Of a stretch of DNA of 64,000 nt, positions 33,440 through 42,554 are shown in pieces. The position numbers and the translations under genes were made by a program. This DNA comes from Candidatus Poribacteria bacterium (GTDB lineage Bacteria > Poribacteria > WGA-4E > WGA-3G). The stretch lies in assembly GCA_022827625.1 (NCBI GenBank), contig JAJEIE010000038.1, positions 1 to 64,000 of the forward strand, in the 5' to 3' direction. The notes beneath the pieces were generated by a model that saw only the letters and a program-made list of their open reading frames with translations, did not search any database and was not told where the DNA came from. Every line of letters starts with the position of its first letter. Position 1 is the stretch's first letter.

Positions 33440-34741
33440 TTATGCGGCTCTGGAGGACGCAGATCGCAATTCACTCATCTCTTCATATTGAAATTCGCTC
33501 ATTTCTTTATAAAGATTATTCAACCGTTTGAGTGCGTCTATTTCAAGCTGGCGGACTCGTTCCCGAGTCACCTTCAAGGCAACCCCAATTTCTCGGAGCG
33601 TTTTCCGTTCTCCGTCCTCAAGTCCAAAACGCATCCTCAGGACTGTCTGCTCGCGTTCCGGTAACTTGTCAAGAAATTGAGCGATCAGATCGGCGTTAAT
33701 TAATTCAGCGATGGGCCCTTCTTCGCCACTGGTCGTGGGGTCCTCGATTAAATCACCTAACGTTGAAGCGGAACGTTCATCACTGAGCGGCAGATCCATA
33801 GAAATGGCATCAGCGTTAAAGGTAAGAATCTCTTCAACCTGATTAACTGTAAGGTCCAAAGCCTCGGCTATCTCATCGCGTCTGGGTTCACGTTGCAACT
33901 CTTGGCACAACGTTGCATAAATAGAATCAAATTTATTCATCTTCGCGACGATATAGGAAGGTAATCGAATCGAACGAGAGAAATTATCAAGCGTGCGCAT
34001 AATCGCCTGCTTAATCCACCAGATAGCATAAGTGCTGAATTTAAACCCTTTCCGATAATCAAATTTGCTTGCCGCCTTAATGAGTCCGATATTTCCTTCC
34101 TGAATCAAATCTTCAAGTGGGACATTGTGGCCCTGGTACTTAACGGCAATAGAAATAACGAGCCGTAGATTGGCTTGGACTAATTCATCGCGCGCGCTGT
34201 GCGCTTCGATCTCAGCAACTTCAATTCGCTCCACCAGCTCTCTTTTCTGCTCGTCCGGTAACGTATCAGATTGCACGAGAATGTTTAGGAGTTCACCCAC
34301 CAAGGTATTGCGTGCGTCACTACCACCGGGTTCAATCTGCTTCGCCAGCTCCTCTTTTCTCTCAAGAGACAACAAGTTGTTTTCCGATAGTGTTTTCAAC
34401 AATTCATCGACTGCTTCTCGCGGTTCGTCCTCGCTGGCTCTCATCTGTTCCACCAGTTCCACTTTGACCTTGGGAGATAATAGTTCAACTTTTACTAATA
34501 CTTCCAGTAGTTCGTCCAGTGGTTGTGCCTCGGCGGCTTCAATCCGTTTCGCTAATTCAACTTCTTCTTCTCGTGACAACAGGCGATGACCTGCTACGCT
34601 TCGGAGCCAACTTGTTAGTGCCGTCCGATCGCTGCCCTTAGAATTTTCAGAATACTCTGTCTCGTCCATTGGAAACGCCGGATCTATATAAGATTCAACA
34701 TTTCCTATATTAGCTGTTTCACCGAAATACTCGGCTTCCAT
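33440..34741 (-). CDS. Sigma-70 family RNA polymerase sigma factor with expanded region 1.2
   Basis: A 433-residue primary-type sigma factor. Region 2 is clear (ANLRLVISIAVKYQ, DLIQEGNIGLIKAASKFDYR, FSTYAIWWIKQAIMRTL), region 3 follows, and region 4 ends with LREIGVALKVTRERVRQLE. Region 1.1 is absent. Residues 54-195 contain four units of about 35 residues, each starting like LLSREEEVELAKRIE; the last runs into region 2 as normal region 1.2 does. Region 2.4 (SRSIRLPSYIVAKMNK) differs from typical RpoD, so group 1 versus group 2 is unsettled. Start at 34741 is set by AAGGAGAGGAG. Promoter at 34783-34812. Confidence 0.92.
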   Translation of the reverse strand: MEAEYFGETANIGNVESYIDPAFPMDETEYSENSKGSDRTALTSWLRSVAGHRLLSREEEVELAKRIEAAEAQPLDELLEVLVKVELLSPKVKVELVEQMRASEDEPREAVDELLKTLSENNLLSLERKEELAKQIEPGGSDARNTLVGELLNILVQSDTLPDEQKRELVERIEVAEIEAHSARDELVQANLRLVISIAVKYQGHNVPLEDLIQEGNIGLIKAASKFDYRKGFKFSTYAIWWIKQAIMRTLDNFSRSIRLPSYIVAKMNKFDSIYATLCQELQREPRRDEIAEALDLTVNQVEEILTFNADAISMDLPLSDERSASTLGDLIEDPTTSGEEGPIAELINADLIAQFLDKLPEREQTVLRMRFGLEDGERKTLREIGVALKVTRERVRQLEIDALKRLNNLYKEMSEFQYEEMSELRSASSRAA

Positions 34742-34782
34742 TGTTCTCCTCTCCTTATCCATAGATTTTGATAACAAAGATT

Positions 34783-34812
34783 ATGATACATTCTTTTTAA
34801 ACGCTTTGTCAA
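34783..34812 (-). promoter_or_regulatory. Promoter of the sigma factor gene
   Basis: On the minus strand TTGACA (34812-34807), an 18-base spacer and TATCAT (34788-34783), about 40 bases before the chosen start. Confidence 0.65.
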
Positions 34813-34930
34813 GCAAAATGTTTAAAAAAAATGAAATATTGCGAAAAAAAAGCGTATGACCCTATAATTTATTCAAATTCATCCATAATTTGTCTTCATT
34901 TCATACGTTGAAAATTATAGCCGCAGCAAA

Positions 34931-35425
34931 CTATGTAGCATGCCCGACCAGTAACACCGCTGCGGGAAACGAAGTGGCAGCGGCTTTTTCAAAGGCTTTA
35001 CTGACACACGAAATATCGTTATCTGTCTCCAGCATCTCGTAAGGCAAATTCCACGCCTTGAGCGTCGGCTCAAGAAAGGTCGCTACAGAATCGACCCAAT
35101 TCCCTTTTGCGTCGCGGTTGTGATACCCCCGATAGCCAATAAAGATGACTACCGGTACTCGCATGTTAACGACTGTACCCCGGATAGCATCACCGGACTC
35201 CAGAAAACCCGTGTTTTGGATGATGATGACGGGTTTCTTACCACCGACGTATAACCCGGATGCAATAGCAAATGCCTCACCCTCACGGGTTACGGTGATG
35301 ACCTCGATATCAGATTCTGCCCGCAAAATTTCATACATCCGGGCGCTCCCGTTATCGGGAACGCCTATGGCATGGGTGATGCCCTGTTTTTTCAATTCAT
35401 CTACGATGTTTTGTGCTGAGGCCAA
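34931..35425 (-). CDS. Sulfopyruvate/phosphonopyruvate decarboxylase alpha-like subunit
   Basis: A 164-residue protein matching the N-terminal (pyrimidine-binding) half of thiamine-diphosphate enzymes, like ComD, the alpha subunit of sulfopyruvate decarboxylase. Seen are GVPDNGSARMYEIL and the cofactor Glu in VTREGEAFAIASGLYVGGKKPVI, then IIQNTGFLESGDAIRG and VIFIGYRGYHN. The beta subunit with the diphosphate-binding domain is required for activity, yet none is adjacent: upstream is acs and downstream the sigma factor. It starts with TTG, six bases after AAGGAG. Possible roles are coenzyme M-like, sulfonate or phosphonate metabolism. Confidence 0.85.
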   Translation of the reverse strand: MASAQNIVDELKKQGITHAIGVPDNGSARMYEILRAESDIEVITVTREGEAFAIASGLYVGGKKPVIIIQNTGFLESGDAIRGTVVNMRVPVVIFIGYRGYHNRDAKGNWVDSVATFLEPTLKAWNLPYEMLETDNDISCVSKAFEKAAATSFPAAVLLVGHAT

Positions 35426-35442
35426 TTTCTACTCCTTACGCA

Positions 35443-35515
35443 TTCAGTCGGGATTTGGAAATCCCTCCTACAGAAAAACCTACCGTCCGGATGTGGAAAT
35501 CTCTCCTATAGTTAC
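35443..35515 (+). repeat. Two small palindromes with CTCCTA tails
   Basis: GGGATTT-GG-AAATCCC (35450-35465) is followed by TCCTACAGAAAAACC. A diverged second unit follows (CCGGATGTGGAAATCTCTCCTATAG, about 35487-35511, only partly self-complementary). Same plan as the repeats at 11821 and 59228. Confidence 0.7.
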
Positions 35516-35526
35516 GCGCCTGAATG

Positions 35527-37470
35527 TTACTGCCTGCCTTCAACCAAGGCATCAACAACCGTTGGATCCGCGAGGGTTGAGGTATCTCCGAGTTCAGAGA
35601 GGTCGCCTTCTGCTATCTTTCGGAGGATACGGCGCATAATTTTTCCGGATCTCGTCTTCGGTAATGCGGGTGTAAACTGGATCTTATCAGGCGTGGCGAT
35701 AGGCCCGATATGTTGCCGTACCGCCTGTTTGATACCGGTTTCTACCGTATCAGAGGGAGCCTCACCCGTCATCAGCGTGACATAGGCATAGATACCCTGC
35801 CCTTTGATGTCGTGCGGATAACCGACAACGGCTGCTTCCGCGACCGCCTCATGTTGCCCGATTGCCCCTTCAACTTCGGCAGTTCCCAACCGATGTCCAG
35901 AGACATTCAGGACATCATCAACGCGCCCTGTAATCCAATAGTATCCATCTTCATCGCGTAGTACGCCATCACCTGTCATATAGTAGCCGGGGAATCGGCG
36001 AAAATAGGTGTCCAAAAACCGTTCATGGTCGCCATAGACAGTCCGCATGATACCGGGCCAAGCGGTTTTAATACAGAGGTAACCAGTCGCCGGGTTGCCT
36101 TCCACCTCGTTCCCTTCTTCATCGAGTATCACAGGTTCAATCGCAAAGAACGGGAAGGTTGCTGAACCGGGTTTCAAGGGTGTTGCTGCGGGCAGCGGTG
36201 TCATCAAGATTCCGCCTGTCTCCGTCTGCCACCACGTATCGACAATCGGACAACGCCCGTCGCCAACGGTATTGTAGTACCATAACCACTCAGGCTCTTT
36301 GATGGGTTCGCCGACGGTGCCGAGCAACCTGAGTGTGGAGCGGTCGTACTTCTCGACCCATGTATCGCCCTCCTTCATCAATGCACGGAGTGCGGTCGGC
36401 GCGGTGTAGAAGATGTTGATACGATGTTTTTCGACGACCTGCCAGAATCTTCCGAAGTCGGGATAATTCGGTACGCCTTCAAACATAACAGTAATTGCCC
36501 GATTTGCAAGCGGACCGTAGATGATGTAAGAGTGCCCGGTAATCCATCCTATATCAGCGGTACACCAGTAAACATCGCCTTCGTGGTAGTCAAAAACCTG
36601 TTGGTGTGTGTAAGACGTGTAGGTAAGGTAGCCACCTGTGGTATGTAAAACACCTTTGGGTTTCCCCGTCGAACCGGAGGTATAGAGAATAAAAAGCGGG
36701 TCTTCAGCGTCCATAACAGTGGGTTCACATTCGGCATCTGCATCTGCCATTGCTTCATGCCACCAAATATCCCGTGAGGCATCAAAATCGACTGCGTCTC
36801 CGGTGCGCTCAACGACAACGACCTTTTCAATAGATGGACATTCGGCGACTGCAGCATCAGCATTCGCCTTCATGGGTATATCGCTACGGGGTCCACGCAT
36901 TGCGGTATCTTGCGTAATGAGCATTTTACACGCAGAGTCGTTAATCCGGTCTCGGAGGGATTCGGCTGAAAATGCGCCAAAGACGATAGAGTGAACGGCA
37001 CCAATCCTTGCGCATGCGAGCATCGCGATGGCTAACTCTGGGACCATCTGTAGATAGATACAGACGCGGTCGCCTTTTTTAATACCTTGTGCTTTGAGAA
37101 CGTTGGCAAATTTTTTGACCTCCGTTAGGAGTTCATCAAATGTGAACGTTTTATCTTCAGATGGGTCATTTCCCTCCCAGATAATAGCAGTCGCATCGCC
37201 GTGTCCAGCCTCCACATGCCGATCAAGGCAGTTATAGCAAGCGTTGAGTGTGCCACCTTCAAACCATTTAATTTCTCCGTTGACGAAGTCATAATCGCGA
37301 ACGGTATGCCATTTCTGATACCACGTCAACCGTTCGGCAACCGTTGCCCAGAACGCTTCAGGGTCTTGGACGGATTCGGCGTATTGTGCTTGATACGCCT
37401 CTAAACTGTTGACATGCGCCTTATCTATAGGATAGGTAGTGTCTACCGGTGGAAAAACGTTGTTAGCCAT
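35527..37470 (-). CDS. acs: Acetyl-CoA synthetase
   Basis: A 647-residue AMP-forming acetate-CoA ligase that activates acetate through acetyl-AMP. The family hallmarks are [19 protein letters not shown] near the N-terminus, the P-loop-like [29 protein letters not shown], and the C-terminal [12 protein letters not shown], whose Lys is the acetylation-controlled catalytic residue. Full family length. Its minus-strand promoter at 37540-37568 is close to consensus. No deacetylase or acetate permease is adjacent. Confidence 0.97.
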   Translation of the reverse strand: MANNVFPPVDTTYPIDKAHVNSLEAYQAQYAESVQDPEAFWATVAERLTWYQKWHTVRDYDFVNGEIKWFEGGTLNACYNCLDRHVEAGHGDATAIIWEGNDPSEDKTFTFDELLTEVKKFANVLKAQGIKKGDRVCIYLQMVPELAIAMLACARIGAVHSIVFGAFSAESLRDRINDSACKMLITQDTAMRGPRSDIPMKANADAAVAECPSIEKVVVVERTGDAVDFDASRDIWWHEAMADADAECEPTVMDAEDPLFILYTSGSTGKPKGVLHTTGGYLTYTSYTHQQVFDYHEGDVYWCTADIGWITGHSYIIYGPLANRAITVMFEGVPNYPDFGRFWQVVEKHRINIFYTAPTALRALMKEGDTWVEKYDRSTLRLLGTVGEPIKEPEWLWYYNTVGDGRCPIVDTWWQTETGGILMTPLPAATPLKPGSATFPFFAIEPVILDEEGNEVEGNPATGYLCIKTAWPGIMRTVYGDHERFLDTYFRRFPGYYMTGDGVLRDEDGYYWITGRVDDVLNVSGHRLGTAEVEGAIGQHEAVAEAAVVGYPHDIKGQGIYAYVTLMTGEAPSDTVETGIKQAVRQHIGPIATPDKIQFTPALPKTRSGKIMRRILRKIAEGDLSELGDTSTLADPTVVDALVEGRQ

Positions 37471-37539
37471 TTTATATTTTTATCTCCTCTCCAAGTAATC
37501 TATAGTTCTCAAAATGCCTCTACAAGTTGTATTGGGTAT

Positions 37540-37568
37540 ATTTTATAGAAAAACTGTAATCATGTCAA
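37540..37568 (-). promoter_or_regulatory. acs: Promoter of acs
   Basis: On the minus strand a perfect TTGACA (37568-37563), 17 bases, TAAAAT (37545-37540). Leader of about 65 bases. Confidence 0.75.
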
Positions 37569-37758
37569 CTGCAATTATACCTTTAGCATATTCCAGAAGG
37601 TCTTTGGTGTACTTGGATAAGTTAAGGATTCGATGACTTTCTGTTGGATTTCAATTTGCTTATCGGGTTTAATTAAGCGATATGTTCATGGGCAAATCCA
37701 TCTACTGATGCCTGCCTGCCTCTCTCTTCTATTTTCAGCATGTTTTGCCTTTGTCTTG

Positions 37759-39051
37759 TTATTTTTTTAAGACCAAAATCCAATCCGTATGGATTCGCTC
37801 TTTTCTGGGCATTTTAACGAAATGATTGATAATTTCCGAACCGAAGTAGGTTTCAATCTCAAAACCAATATCTTCGGCAATTGGCATGAGATATTTCCAA
37901 TTCTCAAACAGATGCCCCCGGATCCGATTATTACCAACGACAACGACGTATCTACCCCCGTCTCGCAGCGCTTTGTAAACTTCACTTAGATTTTTTCGCA
38001 TATCCTCTAAGTATTTGAAAGCGATAAAGGCACGGCGTGGGTCGATTTCAAAAATGTTCGTCATAACCCTATCTGCCTCCGGTATCCCAATTTCGTGCAG
38101 GATTTTGTAATCACTGGCTGAGACGCTTTCTGTGCCGACATTTTGCTTTTTCAACGGCGTTAGTGTATCTTGTGCGAAGCCTAACCAGTACATCTCTAAT
38201 TGATGCGTTCTCGGATAGTCAACTGCGTTGACATAAGGCGGCGAAGTTACAGCTAAATCAAAGTAATTTCTCTCGTATTTGATGTTCCTGGCATCCATAT
38301 CCTCTGGGAAATCAGTGATTATGTGTGCTGGATAGTTCCCAGAGAACGCAACCATCTTAGGGACTTTAGTCAGAACGGCTTTTGCGAATCGATTTAGTGC
38401 GTCAGAGGGTCGGATCAATTTGCCCAATTTTTTTCGGATCACCGTTCGCGTACAATTATCGTCGGCGTTAGAAACAGCTCGGATGATCGACGAAAGGCAG
38501 ATTTTAAAGAAGTCCTTAACGCCATCGGTCGTACTCAGGGACTGAATCTGCTTTCTTAAATAGGTTAGCTCCAACAGAATCTCTTTGTTGAACCAGTTGT
38601 CTCTATACGGGAAATCTGGGAAATCGGATTCGGTGACAAGCGAAGGTCGGTAATCAAGAATAGCATCCAAAAGGACTTTTTGCGCTAATTTGAGCTCTTT
38701 TTCTGCCAGAGGTGTTACTTTCACTTTTGAAATGAAACGGGAAAATGGATCGACATCAATCCCGACAGAATTACGCCTTGAGAGAAGAGCTTCTACATTT
38801 GTGGTGCCACTACCGGCAAATGGATCAAGGATCCAGTCATCTTCTTGAGAATATCGTTTAATGAGCCACCGCGGTAACTCTGGGAAAAATTTGGCGGGGT
38901 ACTTGTGTAAACCGTGCGTTAGGATACTCTGATCGTGACTAATAAATAGAAATCTGTCACCATCCTTTGTTGGTAGGTTGACAGGAATGTCGCCATCTAC
39001 GCGAATAATGCTTTCGCCAAAGTCGTTTACAATTTCAGTAATGTTGTCCAT
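37759..39051 (-). CDS. Orphan site-specific DNA methyltransferase (m4C-type motifs)
   Basis: A 430-residue S-adenosylmethionine-dependent DNA methyltransferase. The SAM-binding motif is WILDPFAGSGTTNVEALL (residues 73-90) with GIDVDPFS after it; the catalytic motif TSPPYVNAVDYPR (near residue 275) has the S-P-P-Y form usual for N4-cytosine enzymes. The order, SAM motif then about 190 residues then SPPY, places the recognition domain between them. No restriction endonuclease is adjacent, so it may be a regulatory or solitary methylase. Codon use looks like its neighbours. Target sequence unknown. Confidence 0.88.
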   Translation of the reverse strand: MDNITEIVNDFGESIIRVDGDIPVNLPTKDGDRFLFISHDQSILTHGLHKYPAKFFPELPRWLIKRYSQEDDWILDPFAGSGTTNVEALLSRRNSVGIDVDPFSRFISKVKVTPLAEKELKLAQKVLLDAILDYRPSLVTESDFPDFPYRDNWFNKEILLELTYLRKQIQSLSTTDGVKDFFKICLSSIIRAVSNADDNCTRTVIRKKLGKLIRPSDALNRFAKAVLTKVPKMVAFSGNYPAHIITDFPEDMDARNIKYERNYFDLAVTSPPYVNAVDYPRTHQLEMYWLGFAQDTLTPLKKQNVGTESVSASDYKILHEIGIPEADRVMTNIFEIDPRRAFIAFKYLEDMRKNLSEVYKALRDGGRYVVVVGNNRIRGHLFENWKYLMPIAEDIGFEIETYFGSEIINHFVKMPRKERIHTDWILVLKK

Positions 39052-39179
39052 ATTGTTCTCGTATGATGGGATTCTTCAGCTTTTTTCGTAAAAATATAAT
39101 CAGTATTTTCTATCACACATATCCCAGAAACACCATTGAGGCATTATAACACAATTGCTAAGCAACAGCAACCCAATTG

Positions 39180-39914
39180 TTATCCCCAAAAACGTGAGAA
39201 CAAGACAGCCACTACATCCATCGTCATCGCCACGAGCCAGTGCATTATTGCGCCATAGATAAACGAACGCGTCTCCAATGCCAGCACACCGAGTAAGACA
39301 CCCGCGATGATTGAACCGAGTGCCTCTGGTAATGGCTTTGAATAGTGCAGCACCGCAAATGGAACCGTCTGGATCAAGAGCGCGTAGTTCCCGAATCTCC
39401 GTTCTAACCCGAAGAGCATAAACCCACGGAAGAAAAATTCCCACGAGAACATGTAAACGCCATAAGCGAGTTGATAGGGTAAAAACGTCTGCCAACTGTC
39501 CGCAATCACCTTGCAGAGTGGATACTTCATGCGGAAAGGCGGATACACAATGACTGCAAGGATGACGACTGGAATCATCAGAATCCATGCTGCCCCGGTT
39601 ATACTCCATCCAAGTTTCTGATTTCCGAGTTGGAGTCCGTAGTCCTGCAGTCGCTGGGTTGTCCCGAATCTGGCGACGAGAACGGGGACGAGGAATAACG
39701 TAACTCCCGTGGCCAAAAACCAGTAATAGTACGGATAGCTTTCCGCCAGCGGTCCGCCCCCAAAGTATTCTGCGAAATGGAGTCTGAAAAAACTTCGGCG
39801 GGTATAATACCGATGCAGCATTAAGAGTAAGGCAGAGGCAAGCAAAATGACGGTTGTTTGGCGTTCCCAACCGTGTAGATACTTCTCTTTTAAAGTTTGA
39901 ATTCGTGAAATCAT
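39180..39914 (-). CDS. CPBP-family intramembrane protein (CAAX protease-like)
   Basis: A 244-residue multi-helix membrane protein of the CPBP/Rce1 family. Motif 1 reads FSWEFFFRG (E159, R163): the usual first Glu of EExxxR, regarded as the catalytic one, is Trp158. His190 (FAVLHYSKP) and His225 (IMHWLVA) match motifs 2 and 3. About six to seven TM helices. It could be a protease with altered motif or a non-catalytic family member. Promoter at 39940-39968. Confidence 0.82.
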   Translation of the reverse strand: MISRIQTLKEKYLHGWERQTTVILLASALLLMLHRYYTRRSFFRLHFAEYFGGGPLAESYPYYYWFLATGVTLFLVPVLVARFGTTQRLQDYGLQLGNQKLGWSITGAAWILMIPVVILAVIVYPPFRMKYPLCKVIADSWQTFLPYQLAYGVYMFSWEFFFRGFMLFGLERRFGNYALLIQTVPFAVLHYSKPLPEALGSIIAGVLLGVLALETRSFIYGAIMHWLVAMTMDVVAVLFSRFWG

Positions 39915-39939
39915 CTTGACAACCTGTAGGTTTTAGGGT

Positions 39940-39968
39940 ATTATACCGTTACCCTCGAAAATTAGCAA
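39940..39968 (-). promoter_or_regulatory. Promoter of the CPBP gene
   Basis: On the minus strand TTGCTA (39968-39963), 17 bases, perfect TATAAT (39945-39940), about 25 bases before the start. Confidence 0.7.
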
Positions 39969-40035
39969 TAGACGACAAGACTCTTAGCACTTTAAAGATT
40001 TGATTGGACAAATATATATTTATATTAAGGATAGG

Positions 40036-41052
40036 ATGTTTGCACCTGAGCAGATTGAACGGATCTTAATCATTAGACTCGCACCGTTGGGTGAAACGGT
40101 TTTGACGACTCCGGTTATCCGTGCCTTACGGCACCACTTTCGAGAGGCGTATATCGCTTATATGGTAGCACCGACGCGAGAGGATCTGGTCTCGGCGAAC
40201 CCGCACCTGAACGAGGTACTGACCTATCAAGTGTCGGTGCCAAAACTTATCTACCAAATCGCTCGTCGACGATTTCAAATGGCAATCGTGCTACAACCGA
40301 CCTTTCGTTTGGTACTTCACACATGCCTCGCTCGAATTCCGTTCCGTATCGGGTTTGAAACAAACGCCGGTGGACAGAAGTTGTTGAGCCTCTCAGTGCC
40401 GAATAACACAGCGCAGCATGAAGCACAACGCTATCTTGATGTCGTCCGGGCATTGGGCATCGAAGTAACAGACGATGAACCGGAAGTATTCGTTGATAGT
40501 ACCGGCACGGCGTGGGTGAATAATTTCTTTGAAAGCCAGAAACTTAAGGATAGCCGCCCTATTATCGGTCTTAATCCTGGGGCGGCGACTGCCTATCGCC
40601 GTTGGGAAGCCTCCAACTTTGCGGTCCTCGGCGACCAACTTCACGAAAGGTATGGCGCGCATATCGTCATCACAACCGGACCGCGGGAAGGTGAATTGGC
40701 AGCTCAGGTCGCGAAGCAGATGTCGTACTCGCCTGCTATCGTTAGCCAAGCGACGCCAATGGAACTTGCGGCACTTCTGCAACGGTGTAATCTATACATC
40801 AGCAACGATACAGGACCGATGCACCTCAGCACCGCCGTGAAAACGCCGACCGTTGCCTTGTTCGGTGCGTCAAATCTCGGACAATGGGCACCGCCGTGGG
40901 ATAAACACGCAGTGGTCGCGCGCACAACGTGTCCATTTATGAAAACATTATCGTCCAAGGAATGGGACGCGCATACCGATCGCGCACGCGAAAATCTGGA
41001 AGCGATTACCCCGGATATGGTTATGACAACAGTGGAGAAGCTCCAATGGTGA
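40036..41052 (+). CDS. Family 9 glycosyltransferase (heptosyltransferase-like)
   Basis: A 338-residue GT-B fold glycosyltransferase of family GT9. The N-terminal IERILIIRLAPLGETVLTTP and the middle GLNPGAATAYRRWEASNFAVLGDQL are typical; the C-terminal YISNDTGPMHLSTAVKTPTVALFG binds the nucleotide sugar. In Gram-negative bacteria such enzymes add heptoses to the lipopolysaccharide core. The start at 40036 follows AAGG with proper spacing; an upstream TTG is less likely. The stop overlaps the next gene by seven bases, suggesting a three-gene operon. Confidence 0.9.
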   Translation: MFAPEQIERILIIRLAPLGETVLTTPVIRALRHHFREAYIAYMVAPTREDLVSANPHLNEVLTYQVSVPKLIYQIARRRFQMAIVLQPTFRLVLHTCLARIPFRIGFETNAGGQKLLSLSVPNNTAQHEAQRYLDVVRALGIEVTDDEPEVFVDSTGTAWVNNFFESQKLKDSRPIIGLNPGAATAYRRWEASNFAVLGDQLHERYGAHIVITTGPREGELAAQVAKQMSYSPAIVSQATPMELAALLQRCNLYISNDTGPMHLSTAVKTPTVALFGASNLGQWAPPWDKHAVVARTTCPFMKTLSSKEWDAHTDRARENLEAITPDMVMTTVEKLQW

Positions 41053-42554
41053 AATCCGAACAGCATCAGACCCCAGAAGCAGATGCGCAACGCATTCAAC
41101 ATTATTTAACCGCCATCCGCTCACGGATGTTTCGACAGGCACTCTTGCAAACGGTTACAATGACGTTTTTCTGTGGTCTCATTCTGCTTGTTATTCTATT
41201 TTTTCTGAATCGGTTGATTCCCTTACCGATGCGAATGGTAAATATCAGTTGGATGGTTCCGTTTGTAAGCTTAATTGCCGGTGTCTGTCTCAGCATTAAA
41301 CAGTGGAAGGATCTATCATTTGTTGCCGAAGTTGTTGACGAAAAAATGGAACTCAAGGAACGACTCAGGACAGCATTTGGACTGATACAACACATCTCGG
41401 AAGGTGAGTTCGCGCAACTCCAAATCCGAGATGCCGCTGAGACCCTGACCTCCTTGGATATGCGGAAAGTCTGTCCGTATCGTGTGCCAAAACTATTGCG
41501 ATTGTTTCCAATCCCACTTTTGTTAGTAGGACTCTCTTTCGCAATTCCGCTTTTCTATGAAGTGCCGAAGTCGCTGACTGCGTCTCAACAACAGGCGTTA
41601 GATCGGGTTATCCAAAACCTTGAGGAGAAACAGGTCAGAGATCCAGAACTCCAGCAGCAAATTCGTGATACAGTGGACAAGTTGAAAGCCGCAACAGATC
41701 TCGACACTGCACAAGCGCATCTCAGCAATCTAAACACAGAAGTCCGTAAACAAAAATTAACGCAAGACGTTATTACTGAAGCGACAGAAACAAGCCAACA
41801 TTTTCAGGGCATGGATGCTGAACAACTCGCTTCAGAACTGAAAGATCTCAGAGAACAGACTGAGATACCACCAGAACTCCAAGCGGAACTGCAAAACCTC
41901 TTTGAACAACTGGCTGAAAACCTTCCAGAAGGTGAACTCCGCAATTCATTGAATCAGGCGCAGGGCAAGGCGGTTACACCAGAGACATTGCAGGAGATTA
42001 TTGATGCGCTGCAAGAAGCAGAAACGCCGATGAACCTTGCGCAGCTGGAAGCAGAATTGATGTCCAACCGGAAGGAATTGGCACTTGCGGATATTGAAAC
42101 GTTGGCATCCGACGGGGGCATTGCTAATGTGGATGGCACACCTGGGCAAAATGCGGGGACTCGTGAGGTACAAGGCACTCGTGAAGTTCCGTCAAACGCT
42201 GAATCTCAGTCCCTATCGGAGGAAGCCGATGACAGAACCACGAATAACACAACAGACGCAGAAATTCTCACAACGCCGCTGCTCGGCGATGAAGTACTGG
42301 GTTCAGAAATTAATGGAAAACGCCTGACGCTTACAGCCGATGCATCTGGTGATTCAGAAAGTTTCTCTAACGTCTTTACCGGAGAGATCCGTGTCAATGC
42401 GCCACCGTATCAACCCTTCAGCGATGTAGTTCTCAACGCAACGCGAGCGTATGCCGAAGCCATTAATAACAATCGCATTCCTGTGAAATACCAGACACAA
42501 ATTAAAGCGTATTTGGAGGCAATTTCCGAAAAAAATGAAAAAAAGCGTAATTAA
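41046..42554 (+). CDS. Uncharacterised membrane protein with helical, low-complexity C-terminal part
   Basis: A 502-residue protein I do not recognise by family. Two TM helices lie near residues 34-55 and 66-83, a third near 160-178, followed by a long Gln/Glu/Leu-rich helical region (about 185-350), a disordered Thr/Glu/Gly stretch, and a C-terminal block (PPYQPFSDVVLNATRAYAEA) that resembles the end of large membrane proteins found near aerotolerance-type operons. It overlaps both neighbours (seven and 20 bases), so it is translationally coupled to the glycosyltransferase and the TVP38-type gene. Confidence 0.75.
   Translation: MVKSEQHQTPEADAQRIQHYLTAIRSRMFRQALLQTVTMTFFCGLILLVILFFLNRLIPLPMRMVNISWMVPFVSLIAGVCLSIKQWKDLSFVAEVVDEKMELKERLRTAFGLIQHISEGEFAQLQIRDAAETLTSLDMRKVCPYRVPKLLRLFPIPLLLVGLSFAIPLFYEVPKSLTASQQQALDRVIQNLEEKQVRDPELQQQIRDTVDKLKAATDLDTAQAHLSNLNTEVRKQKLTQDVITEATETSQHFQGMDAEQLASELKDLREQTEIPPELQAELQNLFEQLAENLPEGELRNSLNQAQGKAVTPETLQEIIDALQEAETPMNLAQLEAELMSNRKELALADIETLASDGGIANVDGTPGQNAGTREVQGTREVPSNAESQSLSEEADDRTTNNTTDAEILTTPLLGDEVLGSEINGKRLTLTADASGDSESFSNVFTGEIRVNAPPYQPFSDVVLNATRAYAEAINNNRIPVKYQTQIKAYLEAISEKNEKKRN

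Noticed and set aside
39100-39870. 256-codon minus-strand frame
   Set aside because: It overlaps the CPBP gene in another frame and reads as low-quality Cys/Arg-rich sequence.
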